The notes beneath the pieces are model-generated. The model was given only the letters and a program-made list of their open reading frames with translations, made no database searches and was not told where the DNA came from. Of a stretch of 64,000 nt of DNA, positions 9,737-20,500 are shown one piece after another. The position numbers and the translations under genes are program-made. Numbering within the stretch: position 1 is the stretch's first letter; the number at the start of each line of letters is the position of its first letter. The DNA lies in NCBI RefSeq assembly GCF_000170795.1, contig NZ_ABCM01000005.1, positions 1-64,000 of the forward strand. Direction: 5' to 3'. The stretch comes from Pedobacter sp. BAL39. Its GTDB lineage: Bacteria; Bacteroidota; Bacteroidia; Sphingobacteriales; Sphingobacteriaceae.

Positions 9737-9821
9737 TTGTAAATCTTTAACAGAATAAATGATGACGAATTGCGATAGTACACAAAATTTATCTTAATAT
9801 TGAGTTTATTATTAAAGATTA

Positions 9822-10829
9822 ATGAGATTTGTAATTAGCCTCTTGCTGCTGATGTCTGCAGTTTACAGTACCTTTGCACAGGAACAACCCCGGTCTACGC
9901 AATATATTTTCAACACTTATCTCATCAATCCGGCCATTTCAGGTATCGACAATTATACCGATGTAAAACTGGGCTACCGTAATCAATGGAGCGGACTGGA
10001 AGGAGCCCCCGTCACCCAATACATCTCTATCCATGCCCCCATTGGGGAAGAATTTGTGAGAAGCTCTGTAAACTCGTTCTCCGGACAGGGGGTGAACCCA
10101 CTTAGCCGCAGTTATGTAAACACCTACAGTTCCGCAGAGCCTCACCATGGGATTGGTTTTTACGCGATCACCGATAAAGCGGCGCGGGTAAGACAAACGA
10201 ATGTGAATGCTACTTACGCCTATCATATGGGGCTGAGCTACGACCTGAACTTGTCGGTAGGTGTTTCAGGTGGCCTGGCAGCAACCAATATCGATGTTGG
10301 TCCAATATACGTGGACAACCCATCAGATCCGCTGCTCAGTGCAGACAACAACAATAAGATGAGACCTGACGTCGGCGCGGGAGTTTGGTTATATAGTCCA
10401 AGGTTCTTCCTCGGTGGCTCCTTTAAAAAGATTCTAGGTCCCGAAACAGTCACTGAAAGCGGGCGAAGCCTGCGTCCGTATCAGGAAGGCGTTTTCTATG
10501 GCACCGCGGGGTATAAGTTTTTCATTGATGAGGACATCGCCATGATCCCATCCGCGCTACTGAGCTACTGGATGACCGCACCGGCCACCTTTGATGTCAA
10601 TATGAAGATCGCCTACCAGGATAAATTCTGGATTGGGGGCAGTTTCAGAAACAACGATTCCTTCTCTGCCCTGGCAGGGTTTAACATTGCTTCCATCCTC
10701 AACCTCAGCTATTCTTACGATGTCACCACTTCAGCCCTCCGATCAGTAAACAACGGCACCCACGAGATTGTACTGGGCATCCTGCTGAATAACCGTTATG
10801 ATGTAAAATGCGCCACCCGGCAGTTCTAG
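9822..10829 (+). CDS. PorP/SprF family type IX secretion system membrane protein
   Basis: Outer-membrane beta-barrel of the PorP/SprF family. A signal peptide ends at about residue 19 (STFAQ), followed by the family hallmark QYIFNTYLINPAISG and alternating barrel strands to the C-terminus. In Flavobacterium, SprF-type proteins are needed for export or anchoring of partner adhesins that carry type B sorting domains. It is convergent with just such a cargo gene, and the two stop codons overlap (10826-10829), so it may serve that protein. The length of 335 is typical. Confidence 0.88.
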   Translation: MRFVISLLLLMSAVYSTFAQEQPRSTQYIFNTYLINPAISGIDNYTDVKLGYRNQWSGLEGAPVTQYISIHAPIGEEFVRSSVNSFSGQGVNPLSRSYVNTYSSAEPHHGIGFYAITDKAARVRQTNVNATYAYHMGLSYDLNLSVGVSGGLAATNIDVGPIYVDNPSDPLLSADNNNKMRPDVGAGVWLYSPRFFLGGSFKKILGPETVTESGRSLRPYQEGVFYGTAGYKFFIDEDIAMIPSALLSYWMTAPATFDVNMKIAYQDKFWIGGSFRNNDSFSALAGFNIASILNLSYSYDVTTSALRSVNNGTHEIVLGILLNNRYDVKCATRQF

Positions 10830-13800
10830 CGGAGTAAGGTTAAGCTGCCACCGATAGGGTCACAGTCGGCACGAAGGTCAATTCTGTAATAATAGGCCCC
10901 TGCAGGAAGATCTTTCCCCCTGAACCGTCCGTCAAAAGGCTTTTCATACCTGCCGGTAGACTCATACACCAGCTGCCCGCTGCGACTGTAAATCTTGATG
11001 TTGATGTTGTTGTAGTCCGGCAAGCCGGTAATCATCCAGACATCGTTAATCCCGTCGCCATTTGGCGTAAGGGTATTTTTAATGTCCATGTTGTCATTGG
11101 TGACCTCGATGTGCACTTTGGTGAAGCTGCTGTAGCAACTTCCAAGTCTTCTCCTGACATAATAGTCAGCAGTTCTTGACACCTTGAACACAAACTTGCC
11201 ATTCGTAGTCTCCAGCATTGGCCTGGTGTCATTTACATCCTGGAACAACTCGTAGGTTCCTTCCTCAGGAACCATCACAGGCAGCATGATTTCGGTAGAA
11301 TAACATACCCGCATGTCGTTAACCCCCGGCCGCTCAATGGGGAACGATGGGTTTTCCACGGTATAATATTCACTTGTAGCAATTCCGCAGCTGGTATTGT
11401 CTTTCAATACCAGGCGGTATCTCCCTCCTGGTACACCGATGAGGTCTGCTGTCGACTGGATCAGGGAGCCAGCTTCATTCTCCCAGGTATAGCTATATGG
11501 CGGCAGCCCCCCATTGACTTTAATTCCCGTAACCGAACCCCGTAACAGGCTACACCCATCATTGACCACTACCGCACTGGCGGGTTCAATCACCAGCAGA
11601 GGTATCCGTTCAATAACATAAGGATCTGACACGCTTTCGCAGTTATTCTCGTCGTAGCTAAAAAAGCGATAGGTACCTGCAGCAAGATTTTTAAGCTCAC
11701 GCGCAGTACCTTCCAGCACGATACCCGCCGCATCTTTCCATGCAAAACTAACAGGCTGTGCCGTACTGTAGTTCAACACAATACTTCCATTATCAATGCC
11801 ACAGGTCGAGCCCGTAATCCGGCCAGTATAAGCATACACCGTTGGCAGTATCTGATCTACGCGAAACGACTTGCTGCTGTTGCAGCCGCTCACTGTATTC
11901 CAGGCCCTGAGTGTGTACGTACCTGCAGCAAGATTTTCCAGTTTCAGCAGCTGACCTTCAGAATAACTATTGGTTTCCAACACTGTTCCCGCAGGCCCGG
12001 TCCACTCATATCTGTTTGCAAACGTAATTGCAACGCCACTGATCGATCCGTTGCTGGTATTGCAGGTGGATCTTTTGATGATCCCCTCACTAAAATTAAC
12101 AGAATTATAGGTATCGATAAAATATCTTGCCGTCACGGGCGAACAGGTACCTTCATCGTTAACGGTGAGCTGATAGTAACCGCCCCCAACGTTCAGCAGG
12201 TCAGCCGTCGTGGCAAGCTGCGCACCAACCACATTCGTTTGTGCATTGTAGCTATTCCAACGGTAGGTAAGGCGTCCCGTTGGGGTCCCAATCTGAACAT
12301 TAGTAATGGAGCCATTGGTGTTTCCACAGGCCGCAGGTGTTGTGATTGCTGACATGATCACCGGTGTCGGCCGTGCCGTTATGGTATAGTCGGCAGACTC
12401 CTTAGTACAACCCGCCTCGTCAATGACCTTCAGTCGGTAGGTACCCTGCGGCAGGCTCACCTGCTGGCCGGAAGCCACCACGATACCATCGCTGATCCAC
12501 TGGTAGAGGATGGCCCCTTTGCCCCTGTTGACACTTGCTGAAAAGGAGAACATCGTCTCTCCACAGCCCGGCGTGGGGATATTGAGTACAGGATCACTCA
12601 GGCGCTGGTCTTTGATTTCAAACAACTCATCATGCGTAACAGCTTTACAGCCATCGTCGATGATCAATTCATAAGAACCCTCTGCAAGGTTAGTGATCCG
12701 TTGTGCATTGCTTAAAAACTGGCGGTCACCATTACTGAGCACCTTGTTCCAGGTAAAGATCAAGCCCTCTCTGGGTTCCGTCACCGTAATGGAACCGTTG
12801 CCATTACAGGTAATGGGTTCGATCATCGCCTCCCCCGGTTGTATGTCAGCAGTAGAAAACTCGGAGGTGGTTGCACTCTCCAGACTTGCCGTTGCAGTCA
12901 CCATCCTGTTGGCAGTCATCGCATACGTCCAGCGCCCATCACTGCCGGCCCTGACGGTAGCGAAATAGGTTTTCCCCTCACAGATTCCCTGACAGTTTTC
13001 GGTATAAAAAAGCTCTACTTCCGAATTTGGAGTTGCCTTTCCTGAGATAAAGTTCGGTCGTTTCACCAGGATCTGCACAAAAGGCTGGTAATTGTTGGGT
13101 GCTTTTCCAATACCGAAGCGGCGATTGCAGTACATGCTGTTTTTGGTGATGTGGACCGCTCTGTTGGAAACAGACTCAATGCCGAAATCATTGTTGGCAA
13201 TTTTATTCCCCTCAGCTGCAGTGGTGGCGCCAATTGTTCCCCCGGCATTGTATTCCACACGAATACCGATGCCATTACCCAGTTGCTCTGTACCGGCCTG
13301 CCCAGTTCCGATATGATTGGCCACCAGGTTAAAGTCGGCATTTGCGATGGAAACCCCAACCGTACGGTTACCTGAGACCAGGTTGTTACGCATGTAAAGC
13401 ACCGTATTGGTGGCGCTGACCTTCACTCCGGAGATGGCCAGTGCAGAGGAAGAAAGGAACAATGGCAAATCATGGTAGTCCTTGCTGCCCGTATGGTCTG
13501 TACCAATTTTATTGTTGATGATGTCTATCGTAAACCTATTATTTGACGTATAGCTATTCCGCGTGACATTGATATTGGTCTGGTTTGCGGAAATGACGTT
13601 CCCCTCCGTATTACTGTCGCCGCCTATGGTTAAAGAGCTATCATAAAGATCTGCGACAATACCGGTCACGTTACTTTTTGCCGTAAGGCCGTCGTAGTGC
13701 AACCCGATGATGTTCGATTGGATGCTGATCTGCCGGGACGTATTATCAGGATTATAGTAATAACTGTTCAGGATAGAAATCCCGTTGATGTTTCCTGAAA

Positions 13801-14332
13801 TCACATTGCCCTTTCCGGGCGCCCCAATTTTGATATTATAAGCCCTGGCATCCAGCACGATACCACTACCCTGCCCCGTATTTACGGCATTCAGGTCCGT
13901 GATCTTTGCAAAATCTTTAATATATAACCCATAGACCGACACATCGTGTGTCCTGTTATCGAAAGAAAAATTTCCGATAGACAGGCCCGGAAATGTAGCA
14001 GTACCGATATTCTCAGGCTCAATGATCACTTTAGCACCGGAGACACCCAATGCGGGCCATGATTGTGAACTGCCATCGATGGTCACATTTGAAGGAACCA
14101 AAGGTAGTGGGGAACGCAGTCTGATGGTCCTATCTCCATCATTGACCGGGTTGCCAGGCAGGTTAAAGTTAATGAGGTAAAGCTGGCTTCTATCTGTAGG
14201 AATTGCAGACAATGCCGCTCTTAATGTTCCCGGGCCAGCGTCGGCATTGCTGATGACGGTGAAGGTTTGTGCAAAGATATTTTTGGCACTGAAGAGCATG
14301 AGTACCAGCAAGGCACATTTTAGAAAACGCAT
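10826..14332 (-). CDS. gliding motility-associated C-terminal domain protein with beta-helix and SprB-type repeats
   Basis: Large secreted T9SS cargo of about 1,168 residues from the preferred start MRFLKCALL; an in-frame ATG at 14371 would add 13 residues before the signal peptide. After the signal peptide (ends NIFAQ) comes a right-handed parallel beta-helix region (about 30-420) with recurrent Asn-Gly-Ile ladders. A run of SprB-type Ig-like repeats follows (GSITVTEPREGL, GSISGVAITF, GSIVLNYST), each opening after Cys-x-x-x-x-Gly-Ser-Ile. The final 85 residues are a type B sorting domain (NTLTPNGDGINDVW...SLTLLR). A strong terminator separates it from the OmpA gene, so it has its own promoter. 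Likely a cell-surface adhesin or motility protein. Confidence 0.88.
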   Translation of the reverse strand: MRFLKCALLVLMLFSAKNIFAQTFTVISNADAGPGTLRAALSAIPTDRSQLYLINFNLPGNPVNDGDRTIRLRSPLPLVPSNVTIDGSSQSWPALGVSGAKVIIEPENIGTATFPGLSIGNFSFDNRTHDVSVYGLYIKDFAKITDLNAVNTGQGSGIVLDARAYNIKIGAPGKGNVISGNINGISILNSYYYNPDNTSRQISIQSNIIGLHYDGLTAKSNVTGIVADLYDSSLTIGGDSNTEGNVISANQTNINVTRNSYTSNNRFTIDIINNKIGTDHTGSKDYHDLPLFLSSSALAISGVKVSATNTVLYMRNNLVSGNRTVGVSIANADFNLVANHIGTGQAGTEQLGNGIGIRVEYNAGGTIGATTAAEGNKIANNDFGIESVSNRAVHITKNSMYCNRRFGIGKAPNNYQPFVQILVKRPNFISGKATPNSEVELFYTENCQGICEGKTYFATVRAGSDGRWTYAMTANRMVTATASLESATTSEFSTADIQPGEAMIEPITCNGNGSITVTEPREGLIFTWNKVLSNGDRQFLSNAQRITNLAEGSYELIIDDGCKAVTHDELFEIKDQRLSDPVLNIPTPGCGETMFSFSASVNRGKGAILYQWISDGIVVASGQQVSLPQGTYRLKVIDEAGCTKESADYTITARPTPVIMSAITTPAACGNTNGSITNVQIGTPTGRLTYRWNSYNAQTNVVGAQLATTADLLNVGGGYYQLTVNDEGTCSPVTARYFIDTYNSVNFSEGIIKRSTCNTSNGSISGVAITFANRYEWTGPAGTVLETNSYSEGQLLKLENLAAGTYTLRAWNTVSGCNSSKSFRVDQILPTVYAYTGRITGSTCGIDNGSIVLNYSTAQPVSFAWKDAAGIVLEGTARELKNLAAGTYRFFSYDENNCESVSDPYVIERIPLLVIEPASAVVVNDGCSLLRGSVTGIKVNGGLPPYSYTWENEAGSLIQSTADLIGVPGGRYRLVLKDNTSCGIATSEYYTVENPSFPIERPGVNDMRVCYSTEIMLPVMVPEEGTYELFQDVNDTRPMLETTNGKFVFKVSRTADYYVRRRLGSCYSSFTKVHIEVTNDNMDIKNTLTPNGDGINDVWMITGLPDYNNINIKIYSRSGQLVYESTGRYEKPFDGRFRGKDLPAGAYYYRIDLRADCDPIGGSLTLLR

Positions 14333-14415
14333 ATTTAGAAAATAAGGCCACAATTTACACTTTAATGTCACCAGTGCACAATTAATTTTAATAAAGGTGA
14401 TTTTGGCCCTGCAGC

Positions 14416-14453
14416 AAAAAAAAACAGGGCGGAAACTTTTGTTCCCGGCCCTG
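14416..14453 (-). terminator. rho-independent terminator of the adhesin-PorP-OmpA operon
   Basis: On the minus strand, CAGGGC (14448-14453) pairs with GCCCTG (14425-14430), an inner GAAC/GTTT pairing extends the stem, and nine T residues follow (plus-strand A tract 14416-14424). It lies 40 bp past the OmpA gene stop. Confidence 0.85.
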
Positions 14454-14492
14454 CCATCGTCGCAGCCCCTTCTGCTCTATCTCTTTAGCACC

Positions 14493-16499
14493 TTATTTCT
14501 TGAGCACCTTAAATTCCGTTCTTCTGTTCATGGCCCTTCCTTCAGGGTTATCCTTCCCATCTGAGAACTGGTTTGGCGCCACAGGCTTGGTGAGGCCGTA
14601 GCCCTTACTGGTCATCCGCTCCGCAGGAATGCCTTTGGTCACCAGGTAATCCAGGCATGACTGCGCTCTTCTGTTGGAAAGGTCCATATTGTATTCGGCA
14701 GTCCCCTTATTGTCGGTATGCGCACTCAGCTCAATGTCAATATCAGGGTTGTCTATCAGGATGGTATACAGATAATCCAGTTTTCCTTTGGAGAGCTCCG
14801 TCAGATCAGCCTTATCAAATTCATAGAGTACGTCCTTCAAAACAATAGGCTTCTCAGGCTCAAATGGGGTAAGGCAAATTTCCTCACTGAAGAGTGTGTC
14901 TTTCTGTGCCAGCTGATCATAGGAATAGCTCAGGGTCTTGATAAAATACTTTGCCCTTTCTGCCGTGATCTTCAGCAGGCGGTTGGAGTTCACACGGAAG
15001 CTATATTTCCCGTCTTTGCCGGTTGTGAACTTAAACTTCTGAAGAGAATCATCCAGGGTCACCACGACATTCTCGAGCGGCTTTTTCGTATCACAGTCGA
15101 TAATGGCACCGTTTATACCCAGGAACTCGCGTTTCATATGAAAGATCTCCAGACAGCAGAGCGACTCGCGATCTGAGCTGATGTAGCCCTCATTGTCATT
15201 GTCATCCAATGGTGTAAAGTAGAGGTCGTCTTTTGAAGAATTAAAAGGATATCCCAGGTTACGTGGCTCCGACCAGCTGTCAAAATCCCCCTCGCTCTCA
15301 AAGAAGTCGAATCCTCCGAGCCCCACCTTTCCATTGCTACTGTACAGCAGTTTTTTGGTTTTCGCATTGTAGTACGGCGCTTCCTCATCACCGGCAGTAT
15401 TAATTGTACTGCCCATATTTACAGCCTGGCCCAAAGAGCCGTCGGGACGTATGGCACAATACCAGAGGTCATACTTTCCAAATCCTCCGGGCCTGTCGGA
15501 CGAGAAGATGAGGTATTTGCCATTTTTGGTCACCGAGGGCTGCATCGCGTTAAAGCCTTTGATGTTCACGTTGCTCCCGAGCTCTGCAGGTGCAGACCAG
15601 CCGGCGGATCCCGCAGCAGGTGCTGCTGAATTCAACTGATAAATTTTGCGTGTATCCTTGGCGCTCCAGCCAGTGATGAACATCACCTTACCACTGGGAA
15701 GAAAAGCAGGGGTAGCCGTTTCCTGATCCTTCGCCAGTGCCGGGATCTTTTTGATAGAGATCGTTTCCGTTAAAGGGTTTCCTGAAGTCTCATAAATCGC
15801 ATTCACGTAGGGCGATTGTTTCTTACTTACTTTTGCATCATTTCGCTGATCAGAAAGCACCTGTGTTTTGCCGGAGGTATTTACTGGTCTCGAAGAGGTG
15901 AAATAAAAATTGTTACCCGTTTGAAGCGGGGTATAATTGGAGCCGGCCTGATTAATATCATTTTTAAGTTTAGCAGTGCGAAAGAGCCTGGGATGGCTCA
16001 CCTCAAACAGTGCAAACTGACATGAGGCGATTTCTGTTTTTGTACGTGATGCATATTCATCTTTGAGGTCATATTTTCTCTGAAACACCTGAAAGGCAGC
16101 AATGGCTTCATCATACCGTTGATTGGCCCTGAGAGTCACACCATACCAGAAAGGACTAAGTGCATACCTCGGGTTCGTAAATTCATTTGCCAGGGCATAC
16201 CACTTTTCGGCATCGGTAAAGTTTTTATATAACCTCAATGATTCTGCCAGCTGGAATACGCTATATTCATAATCATCTTTTTTAGGGCTTTCTTCTTTGA
16301 TCTTGTTCTCAAAGCCGAAAGGGATAAAAAAACCTGAACTGTCCGGCGATATCTGCAAGGCTTTTTTATAGTATTCTGCGGCTGCGTAGTACTCTTTGTT
16401 CTGGAAGTATACATCAGCTACGCGTTTGCTGTTGGTAACAAACTGGGCATGTGCTGCTGTAGTCAATAAACATAGAATAAGTAAAATTTTAAGTTTCAT
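14493..16499 (-). CDS. OmpA family protein with PD40 and TPR-like regions
   Basis: Outer-membrane/periplasmic protein, common partner of PorP/SprF and T9SS cargo genes. Signal peptide (MKLKILLILCLLTTAAHAQ), TPR-like helices (about 20-150), a WD40-like PD40 propeller (about 190-450; SSDRPGGFGKYDLWY is a typical blade), a carboxypeptidase-regulatory-like beta domain (about 465-540), and a C-terminal OmpA peptidoglycan-binding domain (about 555-668, with SAHTDNKGTAEYNMDLSNRRA). I chose 16499 over 16526 because it begins the signal peptide directly and removes overlap with the upstream PorP gene. It probably anchors the surface complex to peptidoglycan. Confidence 0.92.
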   Translation of the reverse strand: MKLKILLILCLLTTAAHAQFVTNSKRVADVYFQNKEYYAAAEYYKKALQISPDSSGFFIPFGFENKIKEESPKKDDYEYSVFQLAESLRLYKNFTDAEKWYALANEFTNPRYALSPFWYGVTLRANQRYDEAIAAFQVFQRKYDLKDEYASRTKTEIASCQFALFEVSHPRLFRTAKLKNDINQAGSNYTPLQTGNNFYFTSSRPVNTSGKTQVLSDQRNDAKVSKKQSPYVNAIYETSGNPLTETISIKKIPALAKDQETATPAFLPSGKVMFITGWSAKDTRKIYQLNSAAPAAGSAGWSAPAELGSNVNIKGFNAMQPSVTKNGKYLIFSSDRPGGFGKYDLWYCAIRPDGSLGQAVNMGSTINTAGDEEAPYYNAKTKKLLYSSNGKVGLGGFDFFESEGDFDSWSEPRNLGYPFNSSKDDLYFTPLDDNDNEGYISSDRESLCCLEIFHMKREFLGINGAIIDCDTKKPLENVVVTLDDSLQKFKFTTGKDGKYSFRVNSNRLLKITAERAKYFIKTLSYSYDQLAQKDTLFSEEICLTPFEPEKPIVLKDVLYEFDKADLTELSKGKLDYLYTILIDNPDIDIELSAHTDNKGTAEYNMDLSNRRAQSCLDYLVTKGIPAERMTSKGYGLTKPVAPNQFSDGKDNPEGRAMNRRTEFKVLKK

Positions 16500-16510
16500 A
16501 TCGCTGTAGG

Positions 16511-17506
16511 TTATAATCGTGGACAAAAGAAATTGGGGCCGATGATGCCTCCCCTTCTGGTGAAAGAGATGGATAGCTCCAGACCTCCCTGGCTACCCGT
16601 TGCCCTGTTGAGTGTAGAAGTATTGAAATCGTAGCTCAAACCAAATACCATATTCCGGATGTTGAGGCCAAAGAAAGCAATCGCTGCATCATCAAACCGG
16701 TAATTGGTACCAAACATCAGGTCAGTTTCATTGTTGAGCATCAGCTTGCCATAAGCACCTACAGAAGTCTCCTTAGCATTGCCCTGTGTCATGTATAATG
16801 CATTAGGTGTCACATCCAGCATCTCCGTAACCTTTACCCTGGCACCGCCATGCGCAGCATAACGGATAGGCATCCTCACATCCTCACCCAGGAACTTATC
16901 CACCGGGCGTGTAAGGTGGGCAGCCATGGCCCCCGCAAACACATTCATACGTTGATCTGAATTGCCATCGAAATACATAAACCCAAAGTTCACGTCAGGC
17001 ACGAAGGTATTCGATGAAGCAAACCCTTCCCTGATGCCAAATCCGGGATCATATCCCGTGACCGGATTATACTGGCTGCCCAGGGTAATCTTGGAGGCAT
17101 CGAAGCTCTTGTTGAGGATCCCTGCCTGAAGACCAAAGTTGATCATATTTTGCCCTGTCTGACCGAAATGAATCCTATAGGCACCGGAAACAAGCGCATT
17201 GAGGTGGTTGTAACTCAGCTCACCGGCATTCTGGTTCAGCACCATCGCCCCCAGGGCGAAGTTTTTAACCGGGGCCATGTCAAACGACGCGCCCCCGGTT
17301 AGGAATGAGTTAGAAATTGCCCCCCATTGTTGCTTTGCATTCAGGGAAAGCCTGTACTCACCATCAATGACCCCCGTAAGTGCAGGATTCAGCCATAAGG
17401 GGTGGGCATAATACTGGGAGAAGTGAGGGTCAATCTGAGCGACACTCTTTCCTGTCATCATGCTTAAAAACGTTCCTACAATTAATATTCTGATCAGGTT
17501 CTTCAT
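16511..17506 (-). CDS. PorP/SprF family type IX secretion system membrane protein
   Basis: Second PorP/SprF paralogue. The preferred start at 17506 gives signal peptide MKNLIRILIVGTF...KSVAQ, then the hallmark IDPHFSQYYAHPLWLNPALTG and beta-barrel strands. The long upstream extension to 17563 looks non-coding. It lies directly downstream of the giant adhesin on the same strand (about 56 bp gap) and 11 bp upstream of the OmpA gene, the sprB-sprF arrangement in which the PorP-like protein serves the adjacent large adhesin. Confidence 0.92.
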   Translation of the reverse strand: MKNLIRILIVGTFLSMMTGKSVAQIDPHFSQYYAHPLWLNPALTGVIDGEYRLSLNAKQQWGAISNSFLTGGASFDMAPVKNFALGAMVLNQNAGELSYNHLNALVSGAYRIHFGQTGQNMINFGLQAGILNKSFDASKITLGSQYNPVTGYDPGFGIREGFASSNTFVPDVNFGFMYFDGNSDQRMNVFAGAMAAHLTRPVDKFLGEDVRMPIRYAAHGGARVKVTEMLDVTPNALYMTQGNAKETSVGAYGKLMLNNETDLMFGTNYRFDDAAIAFFGLNIRNMVFGLSYDFNTSTLNRATGSQGGLELSISFTRRGGIIGPNFFCPRL

Positions 17507-17562
17507 CACAAATTTGTTTTTTATGTTCGTGGAAATGATAGTATGTTGTTTCGGAAGCATCA

Positions 17563-20500
17563 TTATCTCAATAGTGTTATGGTTCCTTTTTTAGTTGTCT
17601 TAGTGCCATCGTTAAACTCGGCCTCGAGCATATACACATAGACACCATTCGGCTGCAGCTCTCCTTTGTAGGTACCATCCCATCCACTTTGGGTTGCCAG
17701 CGACTGGAACAGGAACTGTCCCCACTGGTTGTAGACCCTCAGTGTCATCTTGGCGATGGTATTTCCGTAGACATAGAAGATGTCATTCTGCCCGTCGTTA
17801 TTCGGCGTAAACGTGTTTGGAATGAACACTTCGTTGCCCTGCGGATTGCTCGCCCTTGCAGTGAGGGTGGTCGCATCGCTGGTCTGACAATCCAGCTGAC
17901 CGAGGGCCCTGACGCGGATGGTTACTGCCTGGTCTGGTTTTAATCCTGTAACCAGGTGTGACGTTCCCGCAGTACCTGAACTTGGCGAGAACCAGGTCAC
18001 GCCGTTGTCGAGTGACACTTCATAAGCTGTAGCTCCCGTTACCGCAGGCCACACAAAGTTGATGCTCGTCGCTGTCGGCTGTGCGGTCACTACCGGAGCA
18101 TCGAGCTTAGGCAGGATCGTGACCACTACCGGTGTACGCGTTGCACTGATACATCCGGTTGCGGTATTGATACTACCCACATAATAGGTGGTCGTGGCAT
18201 TGATCGAAGGAATGGTAAAGGTATCTCCTTCCGCTAATGGTGTACCTCCTACCTGAACACTGAACCACTGGTAGGTGAATGCTGCATTCGGGCCGTTCAC
18301 AGACAATACCGCAGCAGTTGATTCGCAGATTGGGTTTGTAGCACCGTTCACCGCTGTTGGTGCCACAGGCAACGCAAGCGGTGTCACTGTCACTGCTGTG
18401 CGGCCGGTACTGGTACATGTTGCTGTTGATGCCTCTACATAGAACACCGTTACTGCGCTGATTGGCGCTGTGGTAAAGTCTGCACCAGAACCAAGTGAGG
18501 TTCCGCCAGTAGGCTGACTATACCAGTTGTAGGTTACGTTTTGCTGCGGGTTGGATACACCCAGTACCGCTGTACTTCCAGCGCAGGTGTTTACTGCTGC
18601 TGACGTTACCGTTGGTGTAAGTGGTTTTGGTGACACCGTGACCGTTACTTTCACACGGCCGGTGTTACTGCCACATCCTGAAGCACTCAGTGCCAGCACA
18701 TAGTAATCTTTTGTTGCGTTTAGGATATCTGTAGTATAAGAAGCCCCTTCTGCAAGCATTGTTCCGCCTGCCGCTGCATCATACCATTGGTAGGTAATAC
18801 CTGCCTGGGCATTCTGAATGGTGAGTGTAGTACGTTCGCCAGAGCAGATTGCTGCACCACCGTTGGTCACAATAGGCACATCAGGCAATGGGTTAACAGT
18901 GATGGTTACTGCTCTAGCTGTGGCGGCTGAATTTTCACACTTGTTGTCTCCTTTTACGGTAACATAGAAGGTGGTGGTAACGGTTAGTGTGCGTACCAGC
19001 TGAGGTCCAGTTAGGATCGCATCTGTCAGCGCGGCATCACTATACCAGGTGAATACTGGATTAGTTACCGTAGTACTGCTCGCATTAAGGGTTACTTCTG
19101 CACCGGCACAGAATGGCACATCGGCACCGGACACCACAATGTCTGAAGCAAGTGCCGGCGGGTTCACAGTCACAAGGACAGAAGCGCGTGCAGCACTGGT
19201 ACAGGTTGTGGATACCGCCTCAACATAGAAGCTTCTGTTAGCCGTGATCACAGGCGTGGTAAAGTTTGACCCCTGACCAAGCACTGTTCCACCTGCCGCT
19301 GCATCGTACCAGTTGTAGGTCACTCCGGATACAGGATTTGCTACGCTCAGCATCACCACATTACCACTGCAGGTGCTCAGCGTGGCGGTAGTAACAGCTG
19401 GAGTTGACGGCCTTGCAGCCACGGTAACGGTAGCTTTCACCCTTCCGGTAGCGTTTGTGCAGCCAGAAGCACTGCGTGCCTGCACGAAATACTCACGTGT
19501 AGCGCTCAGCATGTCTGTGAGATAAGAGGTGCCTTCTGCCAACAGGGAGCCACCTACAGCAGCATCGTACCATTGATAGGTGATGCCGGCCTGAGGATTC
19601 TGGATGCTCAGTGTGGCGCGGTCGCCAGCACAGATATTTGCACCGCCATTGGCTACCACAGGCGCATCTGGCGCAGGGTTGACGGTGACAGTAATAGCTC
19701 TGGCAGTGCCAGGCAGGTTTTCGCATTTATTGGCACCTTTTACGGTAACATAGAAAGTGGTCGTAACGTTTAGTGTACGGGTAAAGTCAGCACCTGTAAA
19801 GAGTGGGTCTGACAATGCCGCATCGGAGTACCACGTAAACACAGGACTGGTCACGGTTGTGCTTGTTGCGTTGAGGGTGACCTCAGTACCTGCACAGAAT
19901 GGCAGCGCTGCACCGGACACAATCAGGTCGGCTGCCGTTGCCGGCGGATTGACCACAAGGGTCAGCACTTTGGCATCACCTACACGGTTCTCACACCTGT
20001 CGGCGGCACTCACTGTTACATAGAAGGTAGTTGTTTGTGTTAATGTAGGACGGAATACAGGCCCGCTGAACTCGAGGTCAGTCAGGGTCGCATCATTGTA
20101 CCAGTTAAAAATGGCGCCACTCAGCGTACTGCTGGCAGTGAGTATGGCTTCGGTACCTGCGCAGAAAGGCGCGTCGTTTCCGGCAACATCAATATCTGCA
20201 GGAAGCGCATAAGGTGAAACCGTTACGGTTACAGCCCTCGCCGCACCAGGCAGGTTATCACATTTATTGGCACCACTTACGGTAACGTAATAAGTGGTTG
20301 TTGCATTCAGTACAGGCGTAACAAATGTAGTGCCCATGAAAGCAATGTCTGTCAGCTGTGCATCGTTGTACCAGATAAAGACCGGTCCGGTGATTGTCGT
20401 GCTGGATGCAGTAAGTGTAGCCCTGCCTCCCGCGCATAGACGTACATTGTCGCCGCTGACATCAATATCAGCAGCAATCGAAGTAGGGTTAAGCGTCAGG

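Noticed and set aside
9455..9742. Plus-strand 95-aa ORF and overlapping 99-aa minus-strand ORF
   Set aside because: Both look like shadows of the 62-aa minus-strand frame at 9548-9736, which has more natural composition.
12693..13375. Several plus-strand ORFs inside the 1,168-aa adhesin gene
   Set aside because: They lie antisense to a long conserved reading frame and share its repeat-derived composition; no independent evidence.
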